64,000 nucleotides of DNA from the NCBI GenBank assembly GCA_002118135.1, contig BDIU01000358.1, forward strand, positions 248,001 to 312,000. The letters run 5' to 3'. Numbering within the stretch: the first letter of the stretch is position 1; every line of letters begins with the position of its first letter. Origin of the DNA: Trebouxia sp. TZW2008. Its lineage: Eukaryota > Chlorophyta > Trebouxiophyceae > Trebouxiales > Trebouxiaceae. Below are positions 54,683 to 64,000 of the stretch, piece after piece. The notes below the pieces were generated by a model. That model was not told the origin of the DNA. It saw only the letters and a list, made by a program, of their open reading frames with translations, and did not search any database. The position numbers and the translations under genes were made by a program.

Positions 54683-57600
54683 CTAAATCTGCTGCATCTG
54701 CTGCGTAAAGCATGATACACACCAGCTTCTGTGCCAGAAACGACTCAGCAACAGTTGCATGAATGGCATCAGCGCAGGCGTCCCATGCCGGCATTCTAAA
54801 CGCTTCAATCCACTGAGCATCGTGCTGTGGTGTGTGATGTTGCAATGCTGTGCACAACAGCGTCTTGCCACTTGCGACAATCCCACAATGCTGATGCCAG
54901 CATCAGTCAAATTGGTTATCAATCAGTAAATGCGACAGTCATATGCACGCTGATGAGTTGCTTGTTGGTTCTTCCTGAGCCGCGCTGTGGTTCTCAGAGA
55001 GGGGCGCTTGCTGTCTGCATGAGGCCTGCCTTGGTGAATCAGCAGAGGCAGCTTCACCTCATGGGAGTTGATGGCTGTGGTGTTGGCTTATTTCCCTGTA
55101 CTTCTACTTCGCTCAGGAATGACATCAAGGGCGCTAGCTGACCAGTTTCTCTGAGTGTCCTGATCCAACACGCAGCAAAAGTCAGTCAGCACTTTTCAAA
55201 ACACCGTCACCGATGACACCATCGACAACCAAACATTGCAAAAGGCAAGCACATGAGACACAAAAGGCTAACAGCAGGGAAACATTGCCATATACTGTCA
55301 AAATGAAAGCTGGTCTTTCCGGATTTTAGTTCGCTAATTTTGATTTGCACCAAACAGGGTCATCAAACCTCACTAGCAACCATGCAGATGCTGTTACTGC
55401 TGCTGGTACTGCAGCTGCTACTGGTGCTGATGCTAATGACAATGATGGCCATGACCAAGGAGAATTTGGGTGAACGCAGAGAGCTCGTTTTGGCAAATAG
55501 CCTCCTAGGACAGGCCAAACAGCTGGCTTATGCTAGCAAGCATGCTGGAACTTACGCTGCTAATGATGCTGCTGTTGCTGTCAATGATTGGCATGATCAG
55601 AGGCAGTTTACCTGAAAGCAGAGAGCTCAATTTTTCAAGTGACCTCCTGGGAAATGCCGAACTGCTGAATTACCCTAGCAGGTAATGCTGAAACCGATGC
55701 TGCTGACGCTGCCCACTTGAATTATCAGCATGATGACAAGACGTGGTGATGTGGCAATGATCAGAGGCAGGTTACCTGAAAGCAGAGAGCTCGTTTTTGC
55801 GAATGGCCTCCTGGGACAGGCCAAACAGCTGGCTTATGCTAGCAAGGGACTGGGGCTTGCCCGTGAATATGCCATAGCGCAAGGCAATGACTTCCCCTTC
55901 ACGCTCTGGCAAAGATTCCAACACTTCCTCAATGTTGCTTGTGAACCTTCTGCAGCACAAAGGATCAGTCGTTTTGCATATGTCTTCAGCAAACTGCATC
56001 AAATCACTGCGAACACAAATGCACAATGCTGAAATTGTCTCATTTATCTCCAGAACTTCCTCGATTACACTTGTGAACCTTTTGCAGCACGGATTTTGCA
56101 GCACAGAGGGTTGACCATGCTGCATATGTAATAACAGTAATAACAGCACTCACTACAAATTTTAGCATACATTGCTGAGTACGTGTGGCACACATTCTGT
56201 CTCGCCAGGCAGGCTGGTTTTGAGCGTCCGTTTTGTAGGTTTTGTCTTCAAGCAAACTACATCAAATCATTACAGATACAAACACACAGTGCCAAAATTG
56301 TTGTGTTTAGTCATGACATTGGTGACAACCAACTGCTGCCAACATAACAACTGGCTGCAAGGCGCTCCACCAGAGTGTCCCATCATCATCGTCATCAAAC
56401 TGAAGGTCTATCACAGCACAGATGCTGGTAACAGAACCGAACAAACAGTGCTGTGTTTGGCACACTTACGACGTTGACATGGCAACTTCACGGCTGTCTT
56501 CATCAGCAGGCTCGTCAATGCTGGCGCAAAGAAGGTCCAACAGACTGTTCTGACCGCCTGCATCATACTGAGCCTCTATCGGAAGGGGATTGTTCTTGAC
56601 GTGTGCGAGCGCCAGCACCACCCGACTGAGAGGTTGATCAATCTCTTTCGCGATCTCTAGGCCTGTTGGCTTTCGATCCCACTCCTGCACAACAATATAG
56701 ACTTTGAAAATTGCCTACAAGCTGAGCCTCGATCACAACAGAAATCCTGACGTTCTCAAGCACCGCCCTGCTGAGAGGTTGATATAATCATCTTTTTATC
56801 TTCTGCACAGCTTGAAAGGAGTTTTGCTGAAGGGTGCAATTACATGCAACTGTCACTGCGCTGAGTGCTGCAAATACTGCACACAAGACTACACAGTGGA
56901 GTGACAATGCTGGAGTTTGGCCTTTGCCTGATTAATCTTGCAGCTGAGCCCCTTGATGTTCACAGGCAGCCTCGCAATATCCTCATGCAGGCAGCTCATG
57001 CTTCATGAACAAGAGCTTGTGTGAATGCAGATTGCACAGCAAGAAGAGCTTGTGTGAATGCAGGTTGCACAGCAAGAAGAATCAGAAGTAGGGCATACCT
57101 GGTAGAACTTGGCCTTTGCCTGGTTGATCTTGATGTTGAGCTCCTTGATACTGACAGGCAGCCTTACAACATCCTCATGCTCCATCATATAGCGGGAAAT
57201 GGCCCTGCGTAACAGTGCAAGTGGTAAATAACAGTAACAGTAACAGTCACAGCAAGAATAGTAACAGCAGTAACAGTGACAGTAGGACTAGTAACAAATC
57301 CCATAGCCCTTGGAATGGCCCCATGCTCCATCATGTAGCAGAAGGTTGACCTGCAAAGCAGAAAAGGCAGCAACTACCAGTAGTCACAATAACAGTGACA
57401 GCGAATGGAGCCATCCTCCATCTTGTAGCGGATGGTTGCCCTACATAACTCAACTTGATGAGCCAGTGATAAGCTTATGCAGCAACTTTTTTGTTTCCAT
57501 TCAGTCTAAACGTCCACACACTGAAAGGGCTAAGGATACAAATCTTTGTAAATGGGCTTGGGCCCTGCACTGTCCCAAAGCCCACTCCCCACCAGGTGGA

Positions 57601-60600
57601 CTAGTCGTGCTAGTCAGGCTCAGCAGGCCCAGCTAGATACGTACCAGTTTGCGCATGCAGCACCGAAGTGACGCCCAAAACAAGCTGGCTTAGCGGGATA
57701 GGACTTGGGCCACACATTCCTAGCACATGTGCTGGAACATGTAACCCTGATAACAGCCATGAACTGGCAATTGGGCAAGACAGCTTATTTGTTGATCAAA
57801 GTGTAGGCCTAAGTGCTGAGTTTGGGCGACCAGGTTCTGCTTTGCATCATAGCCAACAACAGCACCCAGCTCAAGTGTTGATGATGATGTTCGCAACTTA
57901 CTTGATGATAGTAGTATAGGCGCAAGTGCTGAATTTGGCACCCAGGCTGTGCTTTGTGTCATATCCCAACAACAGCATCCAGCTCAATTGTTTGGTGGTG
58001 ATATTTGCAGCTTACCTGTTGATCAAAGTGTAGGCATAAGTGCTGAGTCTGGCACCCAAATCCTGCTTTGTGTCATATCCCAACAACAGCACCCAGCTCG
58101 ACTGTTGGTGATGATATTGGCAGCTCAACCGTTGATGATAGTAAAGGCGTAAGTGCTGGATTTAGCGCCCAAGTTCTGTACAGGCACAAGGGGCGAATTT
58201 GGTACCCTGATTCTGGGATGTACCAGCTTACCTGTTTATGACCGTGTAGGCGTAAGTGCTGAACTTGGCGCTGAGATTCTGCTTTGTGTCGTAGCCAACT
58301 GCAGCCTTGAGCAACGCAACTTCGCCAACACCAACGAGCTCATTGAAAGGAAACTCTGATCCCTGGCGCTTCACTCGCCACACAAAGCTCCGCACCAGCC
58401 CCTTGTGATAATGCAGCAGCATCTGCTTAGCACGTTCACCCCTGCACCACAAATGGCGATCTATTGCCTGAGCTTGCACTGCAAAGGATTTAAGACCCAG
58501 CTGATGTATCAACTCATTGTGATAATGCAGCAGCATCTGCTTAGCACGTTCACCCCTGCACCACAGGTGGCGATGTGTTGCCTGAGCTTGCACTGCAAAG
58601 GGTGTAAGACCCAGCTGATAATCATTCATTCATTCATTATGCACGTGGGCTGGGCAGGCGCAGCAGGCCCAACTAGGTACGTACAGAAGCAATCGACTGT
58701 CTCCAACCAGTTCGATCATGTGCTAAACGAAAGCAATATTTGTCAAACCATTGTCGTTGTGCGGTAGCATCTGCTCGACTCTTTCTCATCTGCGCATACA
58801 GAATCAAATAAGGTGCGCCCCACATTGCAGCAGACACCTGGACCTTTGCAACACCGCAAGATGAAAGTGATCTTGCTCGTGATCCTGTCTGCAAAGGCAA
58901 CATGCGTTCTGAGCACGTGATATTGGGCTTGCTGTCCAGCAATGCGAGCACAAATGCTGTGCGATCAGATGCATTGGCATAACCGCAAGGTTCAGCGCAT
59001 TCTTCCTGCTCCAGATTATACATTGCACATGCAGGTACCTGTACATGACACACTTTGCTCAGTTTATTGCATCTGTCTTGACCTTGCTTGTTTGTGTCTT
59101 CTTCACAGCTCGGGCATGGCTTCTCATACTATTGTCCATGGGATCACATGAGAGACGCTATGGCACACTTCGCTGTCCATGCAGTATGACCAAGCAAATT
59201 GGAGTTGCCCATGTGAGAATCAAGCCCACATGTGGGACCTGCCAAGCACACCAAGAGTCCCATGCAGCAACACTTGTGAGACATGTGATCACAGCAGGCA
59301 GCAAGCTAGCAACCACACCTGTCAAGCCTCTGATGTAACTGATTGAACGTTTGGGCACCAACAGCATCCTTCCATTTCTTCAGGCGCTGGTAGTCATCTG
59401 CTCTGATAGCCCCGTCTACAGCTGGTGCTGCCGCTGCAACGGTGGACTCCAAAGGGGCTGCATCGCTTGACTCTTCAGGACTTGCATCTGTTGGTGTTGC
59501 TTCTGGAAAGTATACAAGGCGCCGCTGTTGCTCTATGAATGCTGCATCCTGCATGACAAAGCCTCATGTTGTGGCGAGGTGCTCTGGTAGACAGGCTGAA
59601 ATCAAGCACAGCAACGCTGCGCACATGTAGGTATGCTGCATTCGGCACGACAAAGCCTTTGATCAAGCTTTCTGCTGGACAGGCTGACATCTGCAAGCTC
59701 TGATTTGTCACATCAAGGTGTCAGCGATGCATGCATATGCTCTGGTAAGGAAATGAGGCGCCACTGTTGTTCTATAAACGCTGCATCCTGCATGACAAAG
59801 CCTGATGTGTTTGAGAGACACTCTGCTAGTTACACTGGAACCTGCAAGCGTGTCGGTGATGCATACATATACTCTGGGAAGGGAGTGCAGGGCCAAGGCT
59901 GCTGTAGTATGCTGCAGCCTTATGCGTCCTGCATAACCAGGCCTTGTGTTGGCAAAAAGCGATGGTGCATCAGTCAAAGGAAGGTGCAGTGACGGCATCT
60001 GTTGTCAGCATGGTCGTGCAAGCATGCCAATGCTGCAATGTGGTATGAAGCCACTCAGTGTGATAGTACTGCACTGGGCTGTATCTGTGTGATACCCAGC
60101 AATGTTGGCACTGAGCAGACAGAAACAGGTAGGGCTCAGTATGCATGTACAAAGCATTGCATCAGCCAATCAGCATGCCTGCCTTTTCAAATTGTTGTGT
60201 ACAATTTCAACAAAAGTAAAGCTCATGCACTGCAGCAGGGCAGAGAATGCTGCTCTGATTACAACATCAACCAGCACCTCACAGCATTCAGTTACAGACA
60301 ATGGCAGCTTTCGACTTTGCTGCAGACGCACATGCTTGCACAGCAGACATGCAGTTGTACATTAGCAAAGCTTGCCTGGATAGCTGAGGATAACACATTG
60401 TGTTCCTCCACACTCAACATCTTGAATACATTGCCATCAGACCATAGTGAAGCTGCAGGCATGCACAGCCTGTGCTTACCTGTATAGCTGAACACAACAC
60501 AAGGTCTTCCTCCACACTCAACATCTTATCTACATCGCCATCAGCTCTTGACAATAGCGGCGGCTGCCGTCCTCTGCGAACAGGGGCTGCTTCCAGTGTG

Positions 60601-61943
60601 CCAGGCGACGGTTGCCTCTCCCGATCAAGCGGGTTTGAATAGTATCTGGCCCGTTTTACTGCCAAAGCTCTGGCATGAGATGGTCCCTGTTGCGTGTCTT
60701 GCCTGTAACCAGCTGGACCTGCCTGCTGCGGTGTGGCGTTGCTGCCGCCTGGTGATGTAGACCCTGGGCGACTGTATGCTGCAGCTGGTGTCGGTTTGAC
60801 CTGAAGATCAGACTGTGTGCTGCGGTAAGCAGGAGTTGCAACTGCAGCCTGACTGGTGCTCTTCCTACCGCCTTGAGATCTATTTGCATCTGTGGGCGAC
60901 GTCTGTCTACTTTGCCTGTATCCAGGTGAAGCTGACCGCTGTGGTGTGGGTTTAGCCTGGAGATTACCCTGTGGGCTGCGATCAACAGGAGCCACAACTG
61001 CAGCTTGACTGGTGCTGCTTCTGACATTCATTGGTCTGTTTGCATCAGTCGGAGACTGCTGCCTAGCTTGTCTGTGACCAGGTGAACGTGACCGCTGTGG
61101 TGTGGGTCTGGCCTCGTTTGGACCCACAACTGCAGCTTGACTGTCTCTCTGCCTGGCATTGTTGAAGGTGTTTTCAGCTGCTCTTGTTCTGGCTATTTGC
61201 CTTTCTGTAGTAGGTGGCTGAATTGTCTTTGCTGCAGCTGTTGAAGCTTGAGCTGGTTTTGCAGGGAGACCTGGACTGGCTTGATCAAGAGTGCCACTCA
61301 CAGATTGCTGCTTGAGCCTTGATTTGGAGTTGGACCTATTGCGTGGCCTTGTGGCAGCGGCTGCTGCTTGCTGACTTGGCTGTGAAGCAGATGGATCAGC
61401 ACCGTCAAGACTGTCACCTGAAGGCTTTTGTTTGCCCCTTCTAGGAGATCTGCTACGCCGGCTGAAATTGCCAGATGCTGTCGCTGTTGCTGTTGCAACT
61501 TGGCCATCACTGTTGGGAGGTTTGCTGTCACTACGCTGCTTGGTGCGGGGAAAGGACCTGCTGTTGCCCGAGCGTCTGGCTTTGGCTGGACCAGGTTTGC
61601 TAGCGGCTTGCTTAGCAATGCTGTTGTTTGAGTCAGGTGTCTGATCACTGCTTACTGCTTGTGTGGGAGGAAGCGTCTCAGCTTGGTGCTGCTCAGGCAC
61701 ACCTTCTCTCTGGAGCTGGTGCAGCTGCAATTGGTCTTGCAGCAGTTCCTGCAGGGGCCGGTCAGTTGCTGTGTTCGCGTTCTCGGGTGTGCTGAGGACG
61801 GCGCCACGGGCATTGCTGACAGTCTGTGCCGACTCCCGCGTCAGTGACGCAGGTCCTGCAAAGGGTCTGAATAGAGGCCTGAAGCGTTTGCTGGACGGGA
61901 AGGTCTGGCACAGAGGAGAGGTTCTATGACAAATTCCACGCAT
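54683..61943 (-). CDS. SIG: Plastid sigma-70-type RNA polymerase sigma factor
   Basis: Exons on the minus strand: 61943-60480, 59548-59319, 58441-58232, 57204-57099, 56684-56470, 55949-55776 and, tentatively, 54824-54683. All phases match, giving about 846 residues. Region 2 spans residues 565-660: ERAKQMLLHYHKGLVRSFVW, ELVGVGEVALLKAAVGYD, then FSTYAYTVINRAISRYMM. Region 3 is WDRKPTGLEIAKEIDQPLSR. Region 4 is EEVLESLPEREGEVIALRYG followed by QLFGLSQEAIRKNELSAF. It would guide the plastid-encoded RNA polymerase to promoters. The first exon adds 488 residues: a likely transit peptide (MRGICHRTSPLCQTFPSSKR), then a Gln/Ser/Pro/Arg-rich region with three repeats of about 55 residues near 265-408. 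The last exon is chosen because phase and a plausible MLSGLKRLE helix fit. Confidence 0.85.
55440..55700 (-). repeat. Two copies of the sigma exon 6 end (region 4)
   Basis: GCAGAGAGCTC...CCTCCTAGGACAGGCCAAAC (about 55478-55545) and GAAAGCAGAGAGCTCAATTT (about 55613-55680) repeat the working exon at 55776-55850 (GAAAGCAGAGAGCTCGTTTT...GGGACAGGCCAAACAGCTGG). Confidence 0.8.
56178..56240 (-). mobile_element. Dispersed repeat family 2 copy
   Basis: GTGTGGCACACATTCTGTCT, CGCCAGGCAGGCTGG and TTTTGAGCGTCC are the reverse complement of the 44383 copy. Confidence 0.45.
56920..57460 (-). repeat. Copies of sigma exon 4 edges plus short tandem repeats
   Basis: TTGGCCTTTGCCTGATTAAT...TCCTCATGCA (about 56918-56985) copies the exon 4 body. 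CATGCTCCATCATGTAGCAG (about 57328) and CATCCTCCATCTTGTAGCGG (about 57411) copy its start (CATGCTCCATCATATAGCGG at 57177). GCTTGTGTGAATGCAG(A/G)TTGCACAGCAAGAAGA is present twice at 57014-57080, and an ACAGTA-type microsatellite runs about 57226-57292. Confidence 0.7.
57600..57745 (+). mobile_element. Adjacent family 1 and family 2 repeat fragments
   Basis: GTCAGGCTCAGCAGGCCCAG with CTAGATACGTACCAG (family 1 core, no tail) is followed 20 bp later by ACGCCCAAAACAAGCTGGCT...GGACTTGGGCCACACATTCC (family 2). Confidence 0.45.
57765..58231 (-). repeat. Four copies of the sigma exon 3 end (region 2) with donor
   Basis: Units of about 115 bp (near 57783, 57897, 58011 and 58125) repeat CTTAC(C/T)TGTTGAT...GTAGGC, AAGTGCTGA(A/G)TTTGGC and TTTGTGTCATA(T)CCCAACAACAGC. 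They diverge from the working exon end at 58232-58310. On the gene's strand they are decayed versions of YDTKQNLSAKFSTYAYT and its GTAAGC donor. Confidence 0.85.
58500..58615 (-). repeat. Copy of the sigma exon 3 start
   Basis: TTGTGATAATGCAGCAGCATCTGCTTAGCACGTTCACCCCTGCACCACA occurs at 58401-58449 (working exon edge) and again at 58517-58565, almost unchanged. It keeps the acceptor. The duplication spans about 116 bp. Confidence 0.85.
58617..58720 (-). mobile_element. Dispersed repeat family 1 copy
   Basis: ATTCATTCATTCATT is followed by GTGGGCTGGGCAGGCGCAGC, CAACTAGGTACGTACAGAAG and TGTCTCCAACCAGTT. Reversed, it ends in an AATGAATG tail like the 48918 copy. Confidence 0.55.
59555..59965 (-). 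repeat. Copies of the sigma exon 2 start
   Basis: The CTATGAATGCTGCATCCTGCATGACAAAGCC segment at the working exon edge (59532-59562) recurs near 59771-59801 and, weaker, near 59918-59943. The nearby CGCC(G/A)CTGTTG(C/T)TCTAT is also conserved. A further fragment (GGTATGCTGCATTCGGCACGACAAAGCC) lies at 59630-59657. Confidence 0.75.
60366..60475 (-). repeat. Copy of the sigma exon 1 end
   Basis: Minus-strand reading gives GNVFKMLSVEEHNVLSSAIQ then GCAAGC, against DKMLSVEEDLVLCSAIQ then GTAAGC at the working exon edge (60480). The copied donor has become a GC site. Confidence 0.75.
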
Positions 61944-62189
61944 ATCGATCTCGCTGCTCAGACGCACATATGGCAGTGACTTGCCTCTGAGGCCGAGACT
62001 GCACCAGACAATCTATCGCAGATTCACCCAGACCCGCACGCGCAATAGGATTACGCTCGCAGCACGGCAAGCGTTGACGTCTCTAACCAAGCCGTCCACG
62101 ACACTCTTGTTTCATCTATCACGTGGTTATCCAATCTCGACCTATATTTAGGTATGATTTGCATTGATTCATTGTTGATATTGTCTGTT

Positions 62190-62250
62190 TGACCCCCCTG
62201 TTGGGTCCCAAGGACAGTAAAATTGATTGATTGATTGATTGATTGATATA
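62190..62250 (+). repeat. TGAT microsatellite, possible retroposon tail
   Basis: CCCCCCTGTTGGGTCCCAAG and GACAGTAAAA precede six ATTG/TGAT units at 62221-62248. A short unique stretch running into a tetranucleotide tail is typical of some algal non-LTR 3' ends, but this is a single copy here. Confidence 0.4.
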
Positions 62251-62788
62251 TAAGATCTTCTTCTTCGCAAACCTATGTGAATAGCGGCATCCTCAGGCCA
62301 AATTTCATGCTTTAACAGCCTAAGCAGCTGTGCGAGTGGTTCCCCCACACGTAACATCAGTTGTCCCGTCGAGACTGTGTGATCCTGCATCCTGTGGGAT
62401 CAATGGCACCCGTCATGTCATTCTGAATGCACTGAAGATCCTTCAATCAACATGGATGTCATTGAGACAGCCATAGACTGCAGAATTGGGTACGAATTCT
62501 CGAAAATTGTACAGTGCACCTTCATGGTGCGGACGGCCCATGACCGTTGTTGCCCACATGTTTTGTACACTACCAGGCAATCAAAAGCACTGGTCAAATG
62601 CCTCATGCGCTCAATGACATGTCAGTATGTACCTCTCAGACCTAGCTATACATAAACATTCATTCCCTTGCAATTTGCAGTGCTGAACGCCTATGTGTAA
62701 ACTCAAGCTGCTGTCAGACAATTCAGACTTGCTGACAACATGCATCAATTAGGCGCCAAAACTTCCAGACGCATAAGCCCATTGCCAC

Positions 62789-62892
62789 AGCAAGCTCATT
62801 ATCAATGCAAGCTGGTTATCAAAGCAAGCTGCTCATCAAGACAAGCTGATTATCGAAGCATGCTGCTCATCAAAGCAAGCTGATTGTCAGCT
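62789..62892 (+). repeat. 16-17-bp tandem repeat, about six units
   Basis: Units such as AGCAAGCTGCTCATCAA and ACAAGCTGATTATCGA repeat with small changes. Non-coding. Confidence 0.75.
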
Positions 62893-63463
62893 TGGCATGG
62901 CTGGCAACTGCTTTCATCAGCATTGCAAGACTGTGCCAATCTTGTTGCTGAACAAGCTATCTCTGTCCAGTGCATGTCAGACAAAATCAAAACGCTGACC
63001 CCAGGAGCATTAGTCATCAAAGAGCGAGCCTTGATCCCTGGCCTGATCTATTGTTATACCCTGCAGTGTTGCTTGACCCTGTTTTTTGCTGTGTAAAAAC
63101 CCTCCGCCGACCAAATGCACAGTATAAACCCAAAAGAAAGCAGCAGCATGTGTGACACAAGCATCCTTGCATCAGATAGGTGCAGAACACAGCTCCCCAG
63201 CTTCTAGCAACCCCAACACAAAGCAGCCACAGCCGCCATACAAGCACCCTTGTATGTTTGATCCAGACGACAGCTCTGCAACTTCTCGCACATTCAGCTG
63301 CATTCAGGGCTGCTTCTGATCGTACAGGGCGCTAGCATGATGCCAAACGACATGGTCTTTTCTGTTTCCTTTCTACCAGCATACTCAGAGGGCGTCCAGT
63401 GGTATAAATGTTGCAGACATCATGTTTCAACTCCACACAGGCAGCTGACGTTTGCTGTTATGA

Positions 63464-63709
63464 TCAGGCAAAGACAGGCTGTACTGAAAGTGGCACGTAG
63501 TCATGTGTTGTCTGCTTAGCCAATAGCTCAAGATATGATTCCAGGCCTTCCCATTGAGCTGCCATGCTGCCCATGCTGCGGTCATTCAGAATTGAATGCT
63601 TGCTAGGCTGACCATTTGCTTTGGCAACTGCCTCTAGAGCGTTCTCTACATCCGGAATGTAAGGGTAGGCGTGTACAATCACTGTTGCCCATTGCTTGGT
63701 GCTAAACAC
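63464..63709 (-). CDS. Unidentified gene: terminal exon (rest beyond the window)
   Basis: On the minus strand a CAG acceptor is followed by 81 codons and TGA. The product reads VFSTKQWATVIVHAYPYIPD, VENALEAVAKANGQPSKHSI, NDRSMGSMAAQWEGLESYLE and LLAKQTTHDYVPLSVQPVFA. It looks like a globular, helical C-terminus, but I do not recognise the family. The start of this exon is repeated twice upstream (63735-64000), so earlier exons lie beyond the right edge. Confidence 0.6.
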   Translation of the reverse strand: MFSTKQWATVIVHAYPYIPDVENALEAVAKANGQPSKHSILNDRSMGSMAAQWEGLESYLELLAKQTTHDYVPLSVQPVFA

Positions 63710-63734
63710 CTGCAGCATCATTTGTGATGGTGAA

Positions 63735-64000
63735 ACACAATGCAAGGCATTTGCTGTGTCTGGAACGTAAGGGTAGGCATGCACACTCACCGCTGCCCAT
63801 TGCTTGGTGCTGAACACCTGCAGAATCATTTGTGATGGTACAACAGAAAGAGAAAAAGAGTCTACACCGTTGGCGTATTTGAGCGGCCTCGGATAGACCG
63901 TGGTGTCCCTTCACAAAACACAACAGAAGGGCATTTGCTGCGTCTGGAATGTAAGGGTAGGCATGCTTGATCACTATTGCCCACTGCTTGGTGCTAAACA
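63735..64000 (-). repeat. Two copies of the start of the terminal exon
   Basis: Minus-strand copies encode VFSTKQWAAVSVHAYPYVPD (to about 63817) and VFSTKQWAIVIKHAYPYIPD (to 64000, cut by the window edge). The first keeps the CTGCAG acceptor. Neither continues into the second half of the exon. Confidence 0.8.

Larger units (their letters stand above)
61944..63463. other. Upstream region of the sigma gene, no supported gene
   Basis: It contains a TGAT microsatellite and a 16-17-bp repeat (listed separately). Open frames at 62452-62655 and 62884-63096 show no family features. Confidence 0.45.

Noticed and set aside
57686..57697. Pol III A-box-like TGGCTTAGCGGG in a family 2 repeat
   Set aside because: The match is seen in only one of five copies. 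The others read TGGC(A/G)AGA and do not fit, so a tRNA-derived SINE cannot be claimed.
60548..61929. Plus-strand open frames across the sigma N-terminal exon
   Set aside because: They are antisense shadows of a low-complexity, stop-poor exon with no start context or domain.
1..64000. Viral or prophage insertion
   Set aside because: No capsid, integrase, polymerase or terminase-like sequence and no block of intron-free, differently composed genes.

Overview
This window is nuclear DNA of a photosynthetic eukaryote, most probably a trebouxiophyte-like green alga. Four things point that way: intron-rich genes with short exons, a plastid-type sigma-70 RNA polymerase factor, a plant-type inositol transporter, and a theta-class glutathione transferase ending in a peroxisomal SKL signal. 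The taxonomic placement is inference. No bacterial gene organisation, rRNA, tRNA or CRISPR was found. Exons were joined by hand using splice sites, reading phase and family similarity. In the eleven spliced gene models every one of 59 introns keeps the reading frame. All are GT-AG except one GC-AG intron. Two junctions (an F-box microexon and the last sigma exon) are tentative.

Layout: (1) a 5'-truncated divergent cyclophilin-like gene (+, 1-4783). (2) A 13-exon Gln/Pro-rich and Arg/Ser-rich protein (+, 5623-14188). (3) Methionine sulfoxide reductase A (-, 15725-16762), head to head with (4) an F-box protein resembling Arabidopsis At4g00755 (+, 16998-22548). (5) A cyclin-fold protein (+, 25297-27347). 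(6) A ubiquitin-like-domain protein (-, 29298-30757), divergent from (7) a 13-exon H+/inositol-type MFS transporter (+, 31483-39051). (8) A small BED-zinc-finger-like protein (-, 39726-40536). (9) GST theta (-, 41211-43027). (10) An M14 carboxypeptidase of the bacterial/PaCCP-like type (-, 43945-50806). (11) An unidentified minus-strand gene of which two linked exons are clear (-, 51827-52541). (12) A plastid sigma factor with a very long basic repeat-rich N-terminus (-, 54683-61943). (13) The last exon of an unidentified gene running off the right edge (-, from 63709).

The dominant unusual feature is tandem duplication of exon-intron junctions. At least ten of the thirteen genes have introns filled with decayed tandem copies (about 55-180 bp units, 2-7 copies) of a neighbouring exon end together with its splice site. 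Usually one copy is intact and the rest carry stops, frameshifts or lost sites. A few copies (F-box exons 5 and 7, the cyclophilin C-terminal exon, two transporter exons) keep usable, phase-compatible splice sites and could act as mutually exclusive, poison or alternative terminal exons. Several dispersed short repeat families, one with a tetranucleotide tail like a retroposon 3' end, and a clean 4 x 95 bp satellite lie between or inside genes.

The genes do not form one pathway. They are ordinary nuclear housekeeping, stress and regulatory genes: redox repair, glutathione conjugation, plastid transcription, solute uptake and protein turnover.
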